Part shown: one piece after another, positions 9,355 to 17,687 of the stretch
Position numbering within the stretch: the first letter of the stretch is position 1
How the letters are laid out: the number at the start of each line of letters is the position of its first letter
DNA from: Myxococcales bacterium
Lineage (GTDB): Bacteria > Myxococcota_A > Polyangia > Polyangiales > Polyangiaceae
Direction: 5' to 3'
Assembly (NCBI GenBank): GCA_021847645.1
Contig: JAJZQG010000004.1
Coordinates: forward strand, 1 to 64,000
DNA length: 64,000 bases
The notes under the pieces: model-generated
What the model saw: the letters and a program-made list of their open reading frames with translations, nothing else
What the model was told of the DNA's origin: nothing
Databases searched by the model: none
Position numbers and translations under genes: made by a program

Positions 9355-10208
9355 CCGAATCCAACGACAGCGTGCTGCGCTCCATGACGAACGACGGCGG
9401 CTTCCGCGTCATCGTGGCGAGCACGACGGACACGGTGCAGGAGATCGTCGATGCGCAGGGGGCGACGGGAGGCAGCATCCTGCAGGTTGCGAACCTGATG
9501 ACGGGAACGATCCTGGTGCGCGAGACGATGGCGCCGCAGTATCGCGTGCAAGGCATCGTGCGAGGCGCGGGCAACCAGGGCAGCATCGTGGTCGACGCCC
9601 ATCCGGACGGCGCGAACCGGGGCCTGTTGAGCCTGCCGGAGGGGGCCCCGCAGATTGCCTTGGGCGAGGGCGCCACGCTGCAGATCATGCGCACCCTGAT
9701 GAACGGGCAGATCCACCAGGGCTTGGTCTCGTTCGACGGCGTGCGCACGCTGTCCGAAGGGCTGATGAAGTACATGCAGATCAGCGAGCAGGTCACGTCG
9801 GTCATCGACGTGGCGTGCCTGGTGGAGCACGAACGGGTGGTTGCGGCGGGGGGCTACCTGGTGCAGCTGCTGCCGGATGTGGCCGAAGGCATGCTGGCGA
9901 TCATGACGGAGCGGCTGCACCTGTTCGATCCGGTGGAGACACTGCTGCGCAAGGGAAAGCTGTCGCCACGGGAGCTGAGCGCGGAGCTGCTGTACGGCAT
10001 GCCGCACGGGGAGATGGGCAGCTCGCCGCTGCGCTTCGGCTGCAACTGCAGCCACATGCGCATCGTGGCGAGCCTGTCGACGCTGAGCCGCGGAGAAATC
10101 GAGGAGCTCTACAAAAGCGGCGAGACCCTGGAGATCTCGTGCGACTTCTGCGGCAAGGACTACCACGTGTCGCCCGACCAGCTACGCGGCTTGCTCGCGA
10201 GCAACTGA
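9351..10208 (+). CDS. hslO: Hsp33 redox-regulated chaperonin
   Basis: 285 residues. Hsp33 is a cytosolic holdase chaperone that is off when its four C-terminal Cys bind zinc and switches on under oxidative plus heat or bleach stress. Here the zinc-site Cys are seen as CNC (near residue 224) and CDFCG (near residue 264), the CxC...CxxC pattern of the family. The N-terminal domain shows the usual GxGNQGSIVVDAHPDG-like stretch. The start overlaps the phosphatase stop (ATGA). Being last in an operon with cell-wall recycling and phosphatase genes is unusual for hslO, and the shared logic is unclear. Confidence 0.95.
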   Translation: MTESNDSVLRSMTNDGGFRVIVASTTDTVQEIVDAQGATGGSILQVANLMTGTILVRETMAPQYRVQGIVRGAGNQGSIVVDAHPDGANRGLLSLPEGAPQIALGEGATLQIMRTLMNGQIHQGLVSFDGVRTLSEGLMKYMQISEQVTSVIDVACLVEHERVVAAGGYLVQLLPDVAEGMLAIMTERLHLFDPVETLLRKGKLSPRELSAELLYGMPHGEMGSSPLRFGCNCSHMRIVASLSTLSRGEIEELYKSGETLEISCDFCGKDYHVSPDQLRGLLASN

Positions 10209-10257
10209 GGACGCGGTCTGCCGTCGCGCCTCGGTTGCGTGTCGGTGCGGCCAGCCG

Positions 10258-11280
10258 CTAGTTGTGCCTGAGTTCGCCGTGCCCCATGTCCACCAGCGCT
10301 TCGGTGCGCTGCGGGGTGACGAGCGGCTCGTCGGGCCCCGCGATGGGCCCGATGTCCGTGATCGCGATGGTGCACGACGCGTCCTTCTCGACGGCAGCCA
10401 GGTCCAGCCGCAGCTCGACCACGGCCCAGCTCGACGGGTTGATGACGGCGTCGATGATCGGATGCACGTTGCCGTCGGCGGTCTGCACGCTCATGGACAG
10501 CAGCTCGTCGAAGGTCAGATAGCGGCCTTGCTCGCGGCCGGCGTCGGCATCGACGCGAAGCACGACGGCCGTGGCGTTGTCTTCCCCGCCCTCCTGCTCG
10601 ACGGCTTCGATGAGGCGCGCGGCGGCCTCCCGCGGCGTACCGCCAGCGAGAATGCGCCGGATGCGCTTGTCGTCGAGCGTGCCGGTGAGCCCGTCGCTGC
10701 ACAGCAGAACGGCGTCGCCGGCGGTCAGGGGGATCGGCGCCCGGATGGTGGGAGCGATCTCGGCCTCGGCGCCGACGGAGCGCGACATGATGTGCTTGAG
10801 CGTGGGGGCGAAGCCGGTGGCGGCCACGGGGCCTTTGATGTCGGCGATTTCCTGGAAGATGGAGTGGTCGCGCGTGAGCGAGTACAGGTTGGCGCCGCGT
10901 AGCAGGTACAGGCGGGCGTCCCCCACGTGCGCCACGTGCAGGCGCCCTTGCGCGATGATGGCCGCCACGCAGGTAGCGCCCATGACGGCGTTGCGGGCCG
11001 TGGACTGCTCGCGCACGGCCTGATTGGCGGCGGCGAAGCCGGCTTTCAGCGCCGCCACCGGATCCTCGGTCTCTTGCTCGACGGCGGCGACCAGCGCATC
11101 GAGCGTGGTGCGGGCGGCGGTGTCCCCGTGCTCGTGCCCACCCATGCCGTCGGCCACGGCAGCGAGGTAGCCCAGGGGGATCCTGCCCTGGAACGCCGCA
11201 TCCTCGTTGCGGTCGCGTCCGGAACCGATGAACGATCCCTCACCCGAATAGATGCGCAGCCTGGTCGTGGAAGCGGACAT
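10258..11280 (-). CDS. PP2C-family Ser/Thr protein phosphatase
   Basis: 340 residues. PP2C/PPM enzymes are Mn/Mg-dependent cytosolic phosphatases that reverse Ser/Thr kinase action. Motifs in order: RDRNEDA (residues 22-28), VADGMGGHEHGD (residues 43-54), HVGDARLYLLR, CSDGLTG and EGGEDNATAVVL, covering the aspartates of both metal sites. The catalytic domain ends near residue 250; the remaining 90 residues (with VQTADGNVHP) are an extra domain I do not recognise. It is divergent from the phosphofructokinase gene; the 138 bp between them must hold both promoters. A natural partner is a kinase such as the one at 3402, but that is inference. Confidence 0.93.
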   Translation of the reverse strand: MSASTTRLRIYSGEGSFIGSGRDRNEDAAFQGRIPLGYLAAVADGMGGHEHGDTAARTTLDALVAAVEQETEDPVAALKAGFAAANQAVREQSTARNAVMGATCVAAIIAQGRLHVAHVGDARLYLLRGANLYSLTRDHSIFQEIADIKGPVAATGFAPTLKHIMSRSVGAEAEIAPTIRAPIPLTAGDAVLLCSDGLTGTLDDKRIRRILAGGTPREAAARLIEAVEQEGGEDNATAVVLRVDADAGREQGRYLTFDELLSMSVQTADGNVHPIIDAVINPSSWAVVELRLDLAAVEKDASCTIAITDIGPIAGPDEPLVTPQRTEALVDMGHGELRHN

Positions 11281-11418
11281 GATGGCCGATCATGGAAGCG
11301 TCCGGCGCCTCGCGTCAACGTGCTGTTCGACCCGAGAGGGCAGATGGCTGCAAACGGTGTTGAATCCGCGGTCCCGAAAGGACACATTCGAGACCGGTCG
11401 CATCGAGGAGGGCCGCCC

Positions 11419-12783
11419 ATGCCTACCCAGCAGCAAACGCAGGTCGAGAGTCTCGGGGAGCGCAAGATCCCCTCGCCGTTGAACCTGTCCACCATTCCGA
11501 ACGACGAGATCGCCGACTACGTGCCGGACGACGCGCGCGTGCTGCTGCGCATCGAGCGATCGGGCCAGGCCCAGTGGGACACGTCGGCCAGCTTCGAGAA
11601 GGCGGGGCCGCGGCAGATGATCTACTTCGACCCGGCGGTGACCCGTGCAGGGATCGTGACCTGCGGAGGGCTGTGCCCGGGCTTGAACAACGTGATTCGA
11701 GGCATCGTGCTGCAGCTGTTCCACAAGTACGGTGTCCGGAAGATCGTCGGCTTCCGCTACGGCTACCACGGCCTCGGGGCCAACCCCAAGCACCCGCCCA
11801 TCGATCTGGGGCCGGATCAGGTCCGGCACATCCACCGCGACGGCGGCAGCGTGCTGGGCATGGCGCGGGGCGGCGTGCCCGTGGCGGAGATGGTCGACAC
11901 GCTCGAGCGGCTGGACCTGCAGATCCTGTTCGCGATCGGGGGCGACGGCACGCTGCGCGGTGCGCAGGCCATCCACGAGGAGATCAAGCGTCGGGGGCTC
12001 AAGATCGCGGTCGTGGGAGTCCCCAAGACGATCGACAACGACGTGGCGTACGTCGACAAGACGTTCGGGTTCGACACCGCTGTGGAGGTCGCGCGGCTGG
12101 CGTTGAACGGCGCTCACACCGAGGCGCAGGCCGCGGAGAACGGCGTGGGGCTGGTCAAGCTGATGGGGCGCGATTCGGGCTTCATCGCGGCCGCGGCCAC
12201 GCTCGCGAGCCTCGAGGTCAACTACTGTCTGGTGCCCGAGATCCACTTTGAGCTGGAGGGCGAGCACGGCCTGTTCCATCACCTCGACCAGCGACTGGAG
12301 GCGCGCGGACACGCCGTGATCGTGATCGCCGAGGGCTGCGCCCGCCGCTTCGCCGCCCCGTACCAACTCGAACGTGACGCCTCGGGCAACGTGGCCTACG
12401 CCAAGTCCGAGATCGACGCCGGCCTGTTCTTGAAAGATGCGATCGGCGCCCACTTCACGAAGCTCGGCCGCACCGTCACGCTCAAGTACATCGACCCGAG
12501 CTACATGATCCGCAGCGTGCCGGCCAACGCCAACGACAGCATCTTCTGCGACGTGCTGGCACGTCACGCGACGCACGCCGCCATGGCAGGCAAGACCGGC
12601 CTGGTCATTGGCCGATGGCACAACGTGTTCACCCACGTGCCGCTCGCGCTCGCCACCTCGGAGCGCAAAGTCATCGACACCGACAGTGGGCTGTGGCTGT
12701 CGGTGACCGAGGCCACCGGGCAGCCCGACCTGTCGAACGTACCGCTGAGCGGCCGCGACGAGCGCTGGCACCGCCAGACGTGA
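11419..12783 (+). CDS. ATP-dependent 6-phosphofructokinase
   Basis: 454 residues from the ATG at 11419, preceded by a good ribosome site (GAGGAGGG at about 11405-11412); the frame is open far upstream but that part is not protein-like. PFK phosphorylates fructose-6-phosphate in glycolysis. Visible motifs: GGLCPGLNNVIRG, GGDGTLRGA, PKTIDND and MGRDSGFIAA. In this long-form group (about 450 residues) a Gly after GGD, as here, goes with ATP use; PPi-dependent enzymes have Asp there. ATP dependence is therefore likely but is inference from one residue. The N-terminal 80 residues are an extension typical of the group. Single-gene unit. Confidence 0.9.
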   Translation: MPTQQQTQVESLGERKIPSPLNLSTIPNDEIADYVPDDARVLLRIERSGQAQWDTSASFEKAGPRQMIYFDPAVTRAGIVTCGGLCPGLNNVIRGIVLQLFHKYGVRKIVGFRYGYHGLGANPKHPPIDLGPDQVRHIHRDGGSVLGMARGGVPVAEMVDTLERLDLQILFAIGGDGTLRGAQAIHEEIKRRGLKIAVVGVPKTIDNDVAYVDKTFGFDTAVEVARLALNGAHTEAQAAENGVGLVKLMGRDSGFIAAAATLASLEVNYCLVPEIHFELEGEHGLFHHLDQRLEARGHAVIVIAEGCARRFAAPYQLERDASGNVAYAKSEIDAGLFLKDAIGAHFTKLGRTVTLKYIDPSYMIRSVPANANDSIFCDVLARHATHAAMAGKTGLVIGRWHNVFTHVPLALATSERKVIDTDSGLWLSVTEATGQPDLSNVPLSGRDERWHRQT

Positions 12784-12957
12784 GCCTGCCGCACCCCTCG
12801 CCGCACACGTCCTGTCGTTTCCGTTGCCCTTGCCGTCGTGGTCGCCGACTTGCGAGGTCGCGCGCAGGCGCGAGCCTTGGCCGTGACGATCAGAAGCGTG
12901 GGTTCCCTCCGCGGTCGGGACTTGTTACAGCCAGGCGACCTTGGCTCGGAGGACATC

Positions 12958-13368
12958 ATGGCAGACCTCGAACGGATCGGCGTTGCGGTGGACAGGGAGC
13001 TTCTCGAACGGTTCGACAAGCTGCTCGAGCATGTCGGTCACACCAACCGGTCGGAGGCCATCCGGGATCTGATCCGCGATCGGCTGGTGGAAGAGGAGTC
13101 GTACGGCGGCAAGGGCGAGGCCGTTGGCACGCTGACCCTCGTGTACGACCATACCAAGCGCGACTTGTCGGACAAGCTGGTGTCCACGGGCCACGAGCAC
13201 CACGACGCGATCCTCGCGTCGATGCACCTGCACCTGGACGAGACCTACTGCCTGGAGGTCATGGCGGTGCGAGGACGTCCGGCGGTGCTGCGACGGTTGG
13301 CCGACCACCTGCTGGGCATGAAGGGCGTGAAGCACGGCAAGCTGGTGATCAGCTCGGCGGAGTTCTGA
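12958..13368 (+). CDS. nikR: NikR-type nickel-responsive repressor
   Basis: 136 residues. NikR is a tetrameric ribbon-helix-helix repressor that binds DNA when loaded with Ni(II) and usually controls nickel uptake. The N-terminal 45 residues are the DNA-binding domain (RIGVAVDRELLERFD, then TNRSEAIRDLIRDRL). The C-terminal ACT-like domain has GHEHHD, MHLHLDETYCLEV: the His-His-Cys set that forms the square-planar nickel site in the family. The start at 12958 is supported by CGGAGG six bases upstream. No nickel transporter, urease or hydrogenase gene lies in the window, so its targets are elsewhere. Confidence 0.93.
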   Translation: MADLERIGVAVDRELLERFDKLLEHVGHTNRSEAIRDLIRDRLVEEESYGGKGEAVGTLTLVYDHTKRDLSDKLVSTGHEHHDAILASMHLHLDETYCLEVMAVRGRPAVLRRLADHLLGMKGVKHGKLVISSAEF

Positions 13369-13502
13369 GCAGGCGTATCGGTGGCGAGTCGAGCCTCCAG
13401 CCACCTCACATGCTAAGGTTCCGTCACTTGGGCGAGGGCCGTCGCACCCGGAGCCCAACATGCGCGCCCGTTGAAGCGAATCTCGGCGAAGGAGTCGGAC
13501 AG

Positions 13503-15224
13503 GTGAACACGAGGCACTCGATCGGATGGGGGCTGGGCATCGCTTTGCTGGTCGCGGGTTGCTCCGCGGGCGGCAACAGCGCGGATCCGAGCACCGTCAC
13601 GCCGGCTGGCGCGGGCGGAGGGACCGCAGGCGCGGGCGGAGGCGCGTCGGACTCCGGCGCAGGCGCGTACTTCGACGCGGGCAACGCATCGGACGGGAGC
13701 GGCGGCGGCGACTTCGTCAACGACCCGACGACGTGCTCGGAGGCTGCGGCGAATCGATCGTACATCGGCTGCGACTACTGGCCCACGGTCACGGCGAACA
13801 ACGTCTGGAGCATCTTCGACTTTGCCGTCGTGGTGTCCAACGTGGGCAACGATCCCGCAGATGTGACCGTCACCGGGCCGGGCAATGTGAATATCCAGCA
13901 GCAGGTCCAGCCGGGAACCCTGCAGACCATCTACCTGCCTTGGGTGCCGGCGCTCAAGGGGCCGGACTTCGACACGTGCACCAGTGCACAGCCTCTGGCG
14001 AACACCATTCTGGCACAGAAGAGCGCGTACCATCTGGTGGCCAGTCGGCCCATCATGGTCTATCAATTCAACGCTCTCGAGTACAAGGGAGCGGGTGGCC
14101 CGCCCGGCAAGAACTGGGGCGCGTGTCCGGGCAACCAGATCTGCTCGTCCTACGGGCAGGCGGTGGGTTGCTTCTCGTTCTCGAACGACGCCTCGCTGCT
14201 GCTGCCGAGCACGGCGATGACAGGCGCTTACCGGGTTGCGGGGGCTTCCGCGTGGGACAACAACGGTGCACCGTTCATGCCCACCTACGTGGCCATCACC
14301 GCGACGCAAGACGGCACGACGGTCCAATTCAAGGCGAAGGGGCGAGTCATGAGCGGCGGCGGGATGCCCACGCTGCAAGCAGGGGGGAGCGCCAGCGTGA
14401 CGCTCCAGCAGGGCGACGTGCTGGAAGTGATCGGCGGCAACGCGGTGGGCGACGATCTGAGCGGCTCGTTGGTGCTTGCGGACAAGCCTGTCCAGACGAT
14501 TACCGGAATGCCGTGCAGGAACGTGCCGAGCGGCCAACCGGCCTGTGACCATGTGGAGGAATCCGTGTTCCCGGCCGAGACGTTGGGCCGGGAGTACTTC
14601 GTGACGTTGCCCGCGAACCCCCAAGGCGGTGCTCCTCCGGGGCAGTGGGTGCGGATCATCGGCAACGTCGACGGCACCACGATCACCTTCGATCCGCCGA
14701 TCTCCGCTCCGGGGGTAAGCAATGGTCAGGCAACGCTGCAGGCGGGCAGCGTCCTGGACCTCGGTATCCAGACCGTCGACTTCAAGGTCTCTTCGCCCGA
14801 CAAGGAGTTCATTGTCGCTACGTTCCTGCAAGGCGCCTCGGTCGTCGATCCGCCCCCCAACCCGATGGTTCCGTACCAATCCAAAGGAGATCCGTCGCAG
14901 AGCTTCATGACGGCCACCGAACAGTTCCGCGACTTGTACATCTTCCTGGCCCCCAACGACTACGACCTCAACTTCGTCAATGTCGTCGCGCCGCCCGGCG
15001 CCCAGCTCACGCTCGACGGGCAGAACGTCGATATGGGCCAGTTCCGTGCGATTGGAGCTTCGGGCTTCGGTGTGGGGCGTCTTGCGCTGTCACCAGCAGG
15101 CGCGCACCGGCTGGAGTCGAGCCTGCCAGTCGGCATTCAGGTGTATGGCTATGGCAGCTACACGACATACCAGTACCCGGGCGGGTTGAACCTCAAGACC
15201 ATCGCGCCTCCGCCCCTCAAGTAG
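13503..15224 (+). CDS. Surface lipoprotein with IgGFc-binding-type domain
   Basis: 573 residues from a GTG at 13503, with GAAGGAG 8 bases upstream. The N-terminus is a lipoprotein signal: basic start, hydrophobic core, lipobox LVAGC. A Gly/Ala/Ser linker of about 60 residues follows, then a large beta-rich domain with paired Cys, motifs such as FAVVVSNVGNDPADVTVTG, and repeated strands. This matches the IgGFc-binding N-terminal domain proteins that are common in myxobacteria; in animals the domain occurs in mucus proteins. Likely on the outer membrane or secreted. Binding partner unknown; the name does not mean it binds IgG here. Confidence 0.8.
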   Translation: MNTRHSIGWGLGIALLVAGCSAGGNSADPSTVTPAGAGGGTAGAGGGASDSGAGAYFDAGNASDGSGGGDFVNDPTTCSEAAANRSYIGCDYWPTVTANNVWSIFDFAVVVSNVGNDPADVTVTGPGNVNIQQQVQPGTLQTIYLPWVPALKGPDFDTCTSAQPLANTILAQKSAYHLVASRPIMVYQFNALEYKGAGGPPGKNWGACPGNQICSSYGQAVGCFSFSNDASLLLPSTAMTGAYRVAGASAWDNNGAPFMPTYVAITATQDGTTVQFKAKGRVMSGGGMPTLQAGGSASVTLQQGDVLEVIGGNAVGDDLSGSLVLADKPVQTITGMPCRNVPSGQPACDHVEESVFPAETLGREYFVTLPANPQGGAPPGQWVRIIGNVDGTTITFDPPISAPGVSNGQATLQAGSVLDLGIQTVDFKVSSPDKEFIVATFLQGASVVDPPPNPMVPYQSKGDPSQSFMTATEQFRDLYIFLAPNDYDLNFVNVVAPPGAQLTLDGQNVDMGQFRAIGASGFGVGRLALSPAGAHRLESSLPVGIQVYGYGSYTTYQYPGGLNLKTIAPPPLK

Positions 15225-15321
15225 CGTCGGACGACGCGCCGCGGGCGTCCTCCAGGGCCTGCCGAAGCCGCCTCGTACCTTCCTCCCCGCCGTGCTATGC
15301 CCGGGCGCTGCACTGCACGCC

Positions 15322-17016
15322 ATGATCGTCGTCGTCACGCCGCCGCCTCTCAAGCCCTCCGAGCCGGGATTGTCCGGCGGCGCTGCCGCATCCGTGCTCC
15401 ACAGCCTCGGGACCGACGTCCGCTGGGTGGATGCGTCGCTCGCGTGGCATCGGTTCGTGATGGATCCGGGCCAATCGCAGGCGATCCTGCAACGATTGAA
15501 GTCAGCGCCGGGTCTGTCCGCGCTGGCGCGCTCTGCCGTACGGGCGGGGGCACGGCCCGCACCGCTCCAGCGCGTCGAGACCTATCAAGACCGTAGCGTC
15601 TACACCTCGGCGGTCAACGACCTGGAAAACGCCCTGCGCCTGGCCGCCCTGCCGTTCGACGGCCTGCGGCTGGGCATTGGCATGTTCGCGGTGGACACTC
15701 CGCACCGTCGCCTCGAGTCCTCGGCGACGCTGGCGTGGCTGTCCTCGACGCGCGGGCCTTTCGACGACTACTACATCCAAGAGCTGATTCCCTCGTTGGA
15801 ACGCGAGCACGCGACGGCCGTGGCGGTATCGCTGACATTCCAGCAGCAGGCACCAGCCGCGTTCCGTCTGGCGGCCTTGCTGCAGGAGCGCATGCCCGAC
15901 GCGATTCGGGTGCTGGGAGGGCCGCTCGTCGCATGCTGGCGCGCCGTCGGCTTCCCGCTCGACAAGGAGCCATTCTCGCTGTTCCACCGGGTCGTGACGG
16001 GTACGGCGCAGGATCTTGCGGAGCTGGCTCGCGTGGCTGACCGCGACACGACCGTTGGGACGCGCGTGGCAGCCCGATCGCTGCAGGCAGGCCTCGCCGC
16101 GTCGCCTCCAGAGGGCGCGGCAGGCCCCGTCGAGCCGCTTGTGTGGGAATCTCCCCTGTCCGTGCCGCTGGACCAGGCCCCGTGGCACGACTACCTCTCT
16201 CCCACGCCGACCGTACCGGTCGCTCTGGGCCGCGGGTGCTATTGGCGCCGCTGCACCTTCTGCCCCGATCACCTGCACGACAAGCACGTACCCTGTCATG
16301 TCGACAGGCTGAGCGATTGGCTTCACCAGGTGGCGCGCAGATTCCCGCGCGGCGCCATGCTTCACCTGACGGACTCCGCGTTGCCCGTCGGCCACCTGCG
16401 GCACATCGCATCGGTGATTCGGCGCGACGGGCTCGCGCTCGCGTGGCACGGGTTCGTGCGCGTGGAGCCGGAGCTGGCGGAGGGGGACGTGGTGCGGGAG
16501 CTGGCTGCGGGAGGTTGCGCCATGCTCCAGCTCGGTGTGGAATCGGGGTCGCCGGGCATCCTGCGCAAGCTGGGCAAGGGGGCATCGCCCGAGCTGGCGC
16601 GTCGCGTACTGCGAACCTGCGCGGCGGCGGGCGTTCGCACGCACGTCTACCTGCTGTTCGGGGTGCCGGGGGAGACGGACGGCGATCGCCAGCAAACGCT
16701 GTCGCTGGTGCGCGAGGAGGCGGGCTCGATCCACGCGATCAACGCCGCGCTGCTCAACCTGCCCAAGGGCAGCCCGATGCACGCGCACGCGGCGCGATTC
16801 GGCATTACGGAGCTGGTGCCCTTCGGCTCCGACACCGATCTTTCCTTGTACGACGACTTCCGCTGTGGCCCGTCGCACCCGAGGCGGGAGGCGAGGCGAT
16901 GGCTGGCGCACGCGTTCTTCAAGGACGCGGCCGTCCGGTCGATCCAGGGCCGGCTGCGCGCGCCATTCAAGGCCAACCACCTGTGCTTTCTCGACCAAGG
17001 GCCTACCCAGGGATGA
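15322..17016 (+). CDS. Radical SAM protein (B12-binding-type layout)
   Basis: 564 residues. Radical SAM enzymes use a [4Fe-4S] cluster to cleave S-adenosylmethionine and start radical reactions. The cluster motif reads GRGCYWRRCTFCPDH (Cys spacing C-x4-C-x2-C), a form common in B12-binding radical SAM proteins. The N-terminal 270 residues start with IVVVTPPPLKPS and contain a Rossmann-like region where the B12 domain would be, though I see no DxHxxG cobalamin motif. After the cluster come LQLGVESGSPGILRKLGKG and THVYLLFGVPGET, usual for the TIM barrel. The start at 15322 is taken as the first plausible ATG; no strong ribosome site is visible. Substrate unknown. Confidence 0.8.
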   Translation: MIVVVTPPPLKPSEPGLSGGAAASVLHSLGTDVRWVDASLAWHRFVMDPGQSQAILQRLKSAPGLSALARSAVRAGARPAPLQRVETYQDRSVYTSAVNDLENALRLAALPFDGLRLGIGMFAVDTPHRRLESSATLAWLSSTRGPFDDYYIQELIPSLEREHATAVAVSLTFQQQAPAAFRLAALLQERMPDAIRVLGGPLVACWRAVGFPLDKEPFSLFHRVVTGTAQDLAELARVADRDTTVGTRVAARSLQAGLAASPPEGAAGPVEPLVWESPLSVPLDQAPWHDYLSPTPTVPVALGRGCYWRRCTFCPDHLHDKHVPCHVDRLSDWLHQVARRFPRGAMLHLTDSALPVGHLRHIASVIRRDGLALAWHGFVRVEPELAEGDVVRELAAGGCAMLQLGVESGSPGILRKLGKGASPELARRVLRTCAAAGVRTHVYLLFGVPGETDGDRQQTLSLVREEAGSIHAINAALLNLPKGSPMHAHAARFGITELVPFGSDTDLSLYDDFRCGPSHPRREARRWLAHAFFKDAAVRSIQGRLRAPFKANHLCFLDQGPTQG

Positions 17017-17083
17017 TCGTTCCATGACTTCGTGCGGCGGCGGCGGCGTTGACGCGCCCGCGTGCGCACGCCATCATGCCCGC

Positions 17084-17650
17084 ATGGGTCGTCGCGGATT
17101 GTCGATTCTTGGCGCTGCAGCGGTGGCGCTCGTGCTGCTCGTCGCGGGCTCGGCCGTGGGCGCGTACCTGTACGCGCAGAGCGCGCTGGCCAACGTGTTG
17201 GTGACGCTCGACCGGGTGACCGTCAGCACCAGCTCGCCCGCGGGGGGCAGCGGGCCGCTCGATCTGCTCGCCCGCGGCCTGTCCACGAATCTCGTCCTCG
17301 ACGAGACGTTCGAGGTCGACAACCGCAATGCCATCGGCGCTACGGTGGAGTCCATCGACTACCACGTAAGGTTGAACGGGCGCGACGTGGGCACGGGACG
17401 CGCCCCGGAGTCCGGCACGACGGTGATCGCGGGCAACTCGAAGCAAGCGATCGTGGCACGCACGAGCTTGCCGGTGACGGGGCTGCTGGCGGCGGGTGTG
17501 GAGAGCCTGGCCCAGGGGCAGGCGAAGATCGACGTGGTGGGAACGGCCCGGATCAAGGTGCTGGTGTTCACGGTCGAGCGGCAATTCGAGCTCACGCCGC
17601 AGAAGCTCGACGGCGAGCGGCTCGACCAGGTGCTCACCGGCGGGAAGTAG
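17084..17650 (+). CDS. LEA type-2 (WHy domain)-like membrane-anchored protein
   Basis: 188 residues. A basic N-terminus (MGRRG) and a 22-residue hydrophobic helix (about 8-30) give a membrane anchor, with the rest outside the cytosol. The soluble part has the beta-sandwich pattern of LEA14/WHy domains: ETFEVDNRNAIGATVESIDYHVRLNGRDVGTG, where a conserved 'N.n' in a strand precedes 'gyhv.lnG'. Such proteins are linked to desiccation and stress tolerance in plants and bacteria, with no enzymatic activity known. It is followed 37 bp later by a convergent gene. Function here is not shown. Confidence 0.65.
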   Translation: MGRRGLSILGAAAVALVLLVAGSAVGAYLYAQSALANVLVTLDRVTVSTSSPAGGSGPLDLLARGLSTNLVLDETFEVDNRNAIGATVESIDYHVRLNGRDVGTGRAPESGTTVIAGNSKQAIVARTSLPVTGLLAAGVESLAQGQAKIDVVGTARIKVLVFTVERQFELTPQKLDGERLDQVLTGGK

Positions 17651-17687
17651 GCGCTCGTTCAACCGTGGGGCGTGAGGCGGGGGAATC

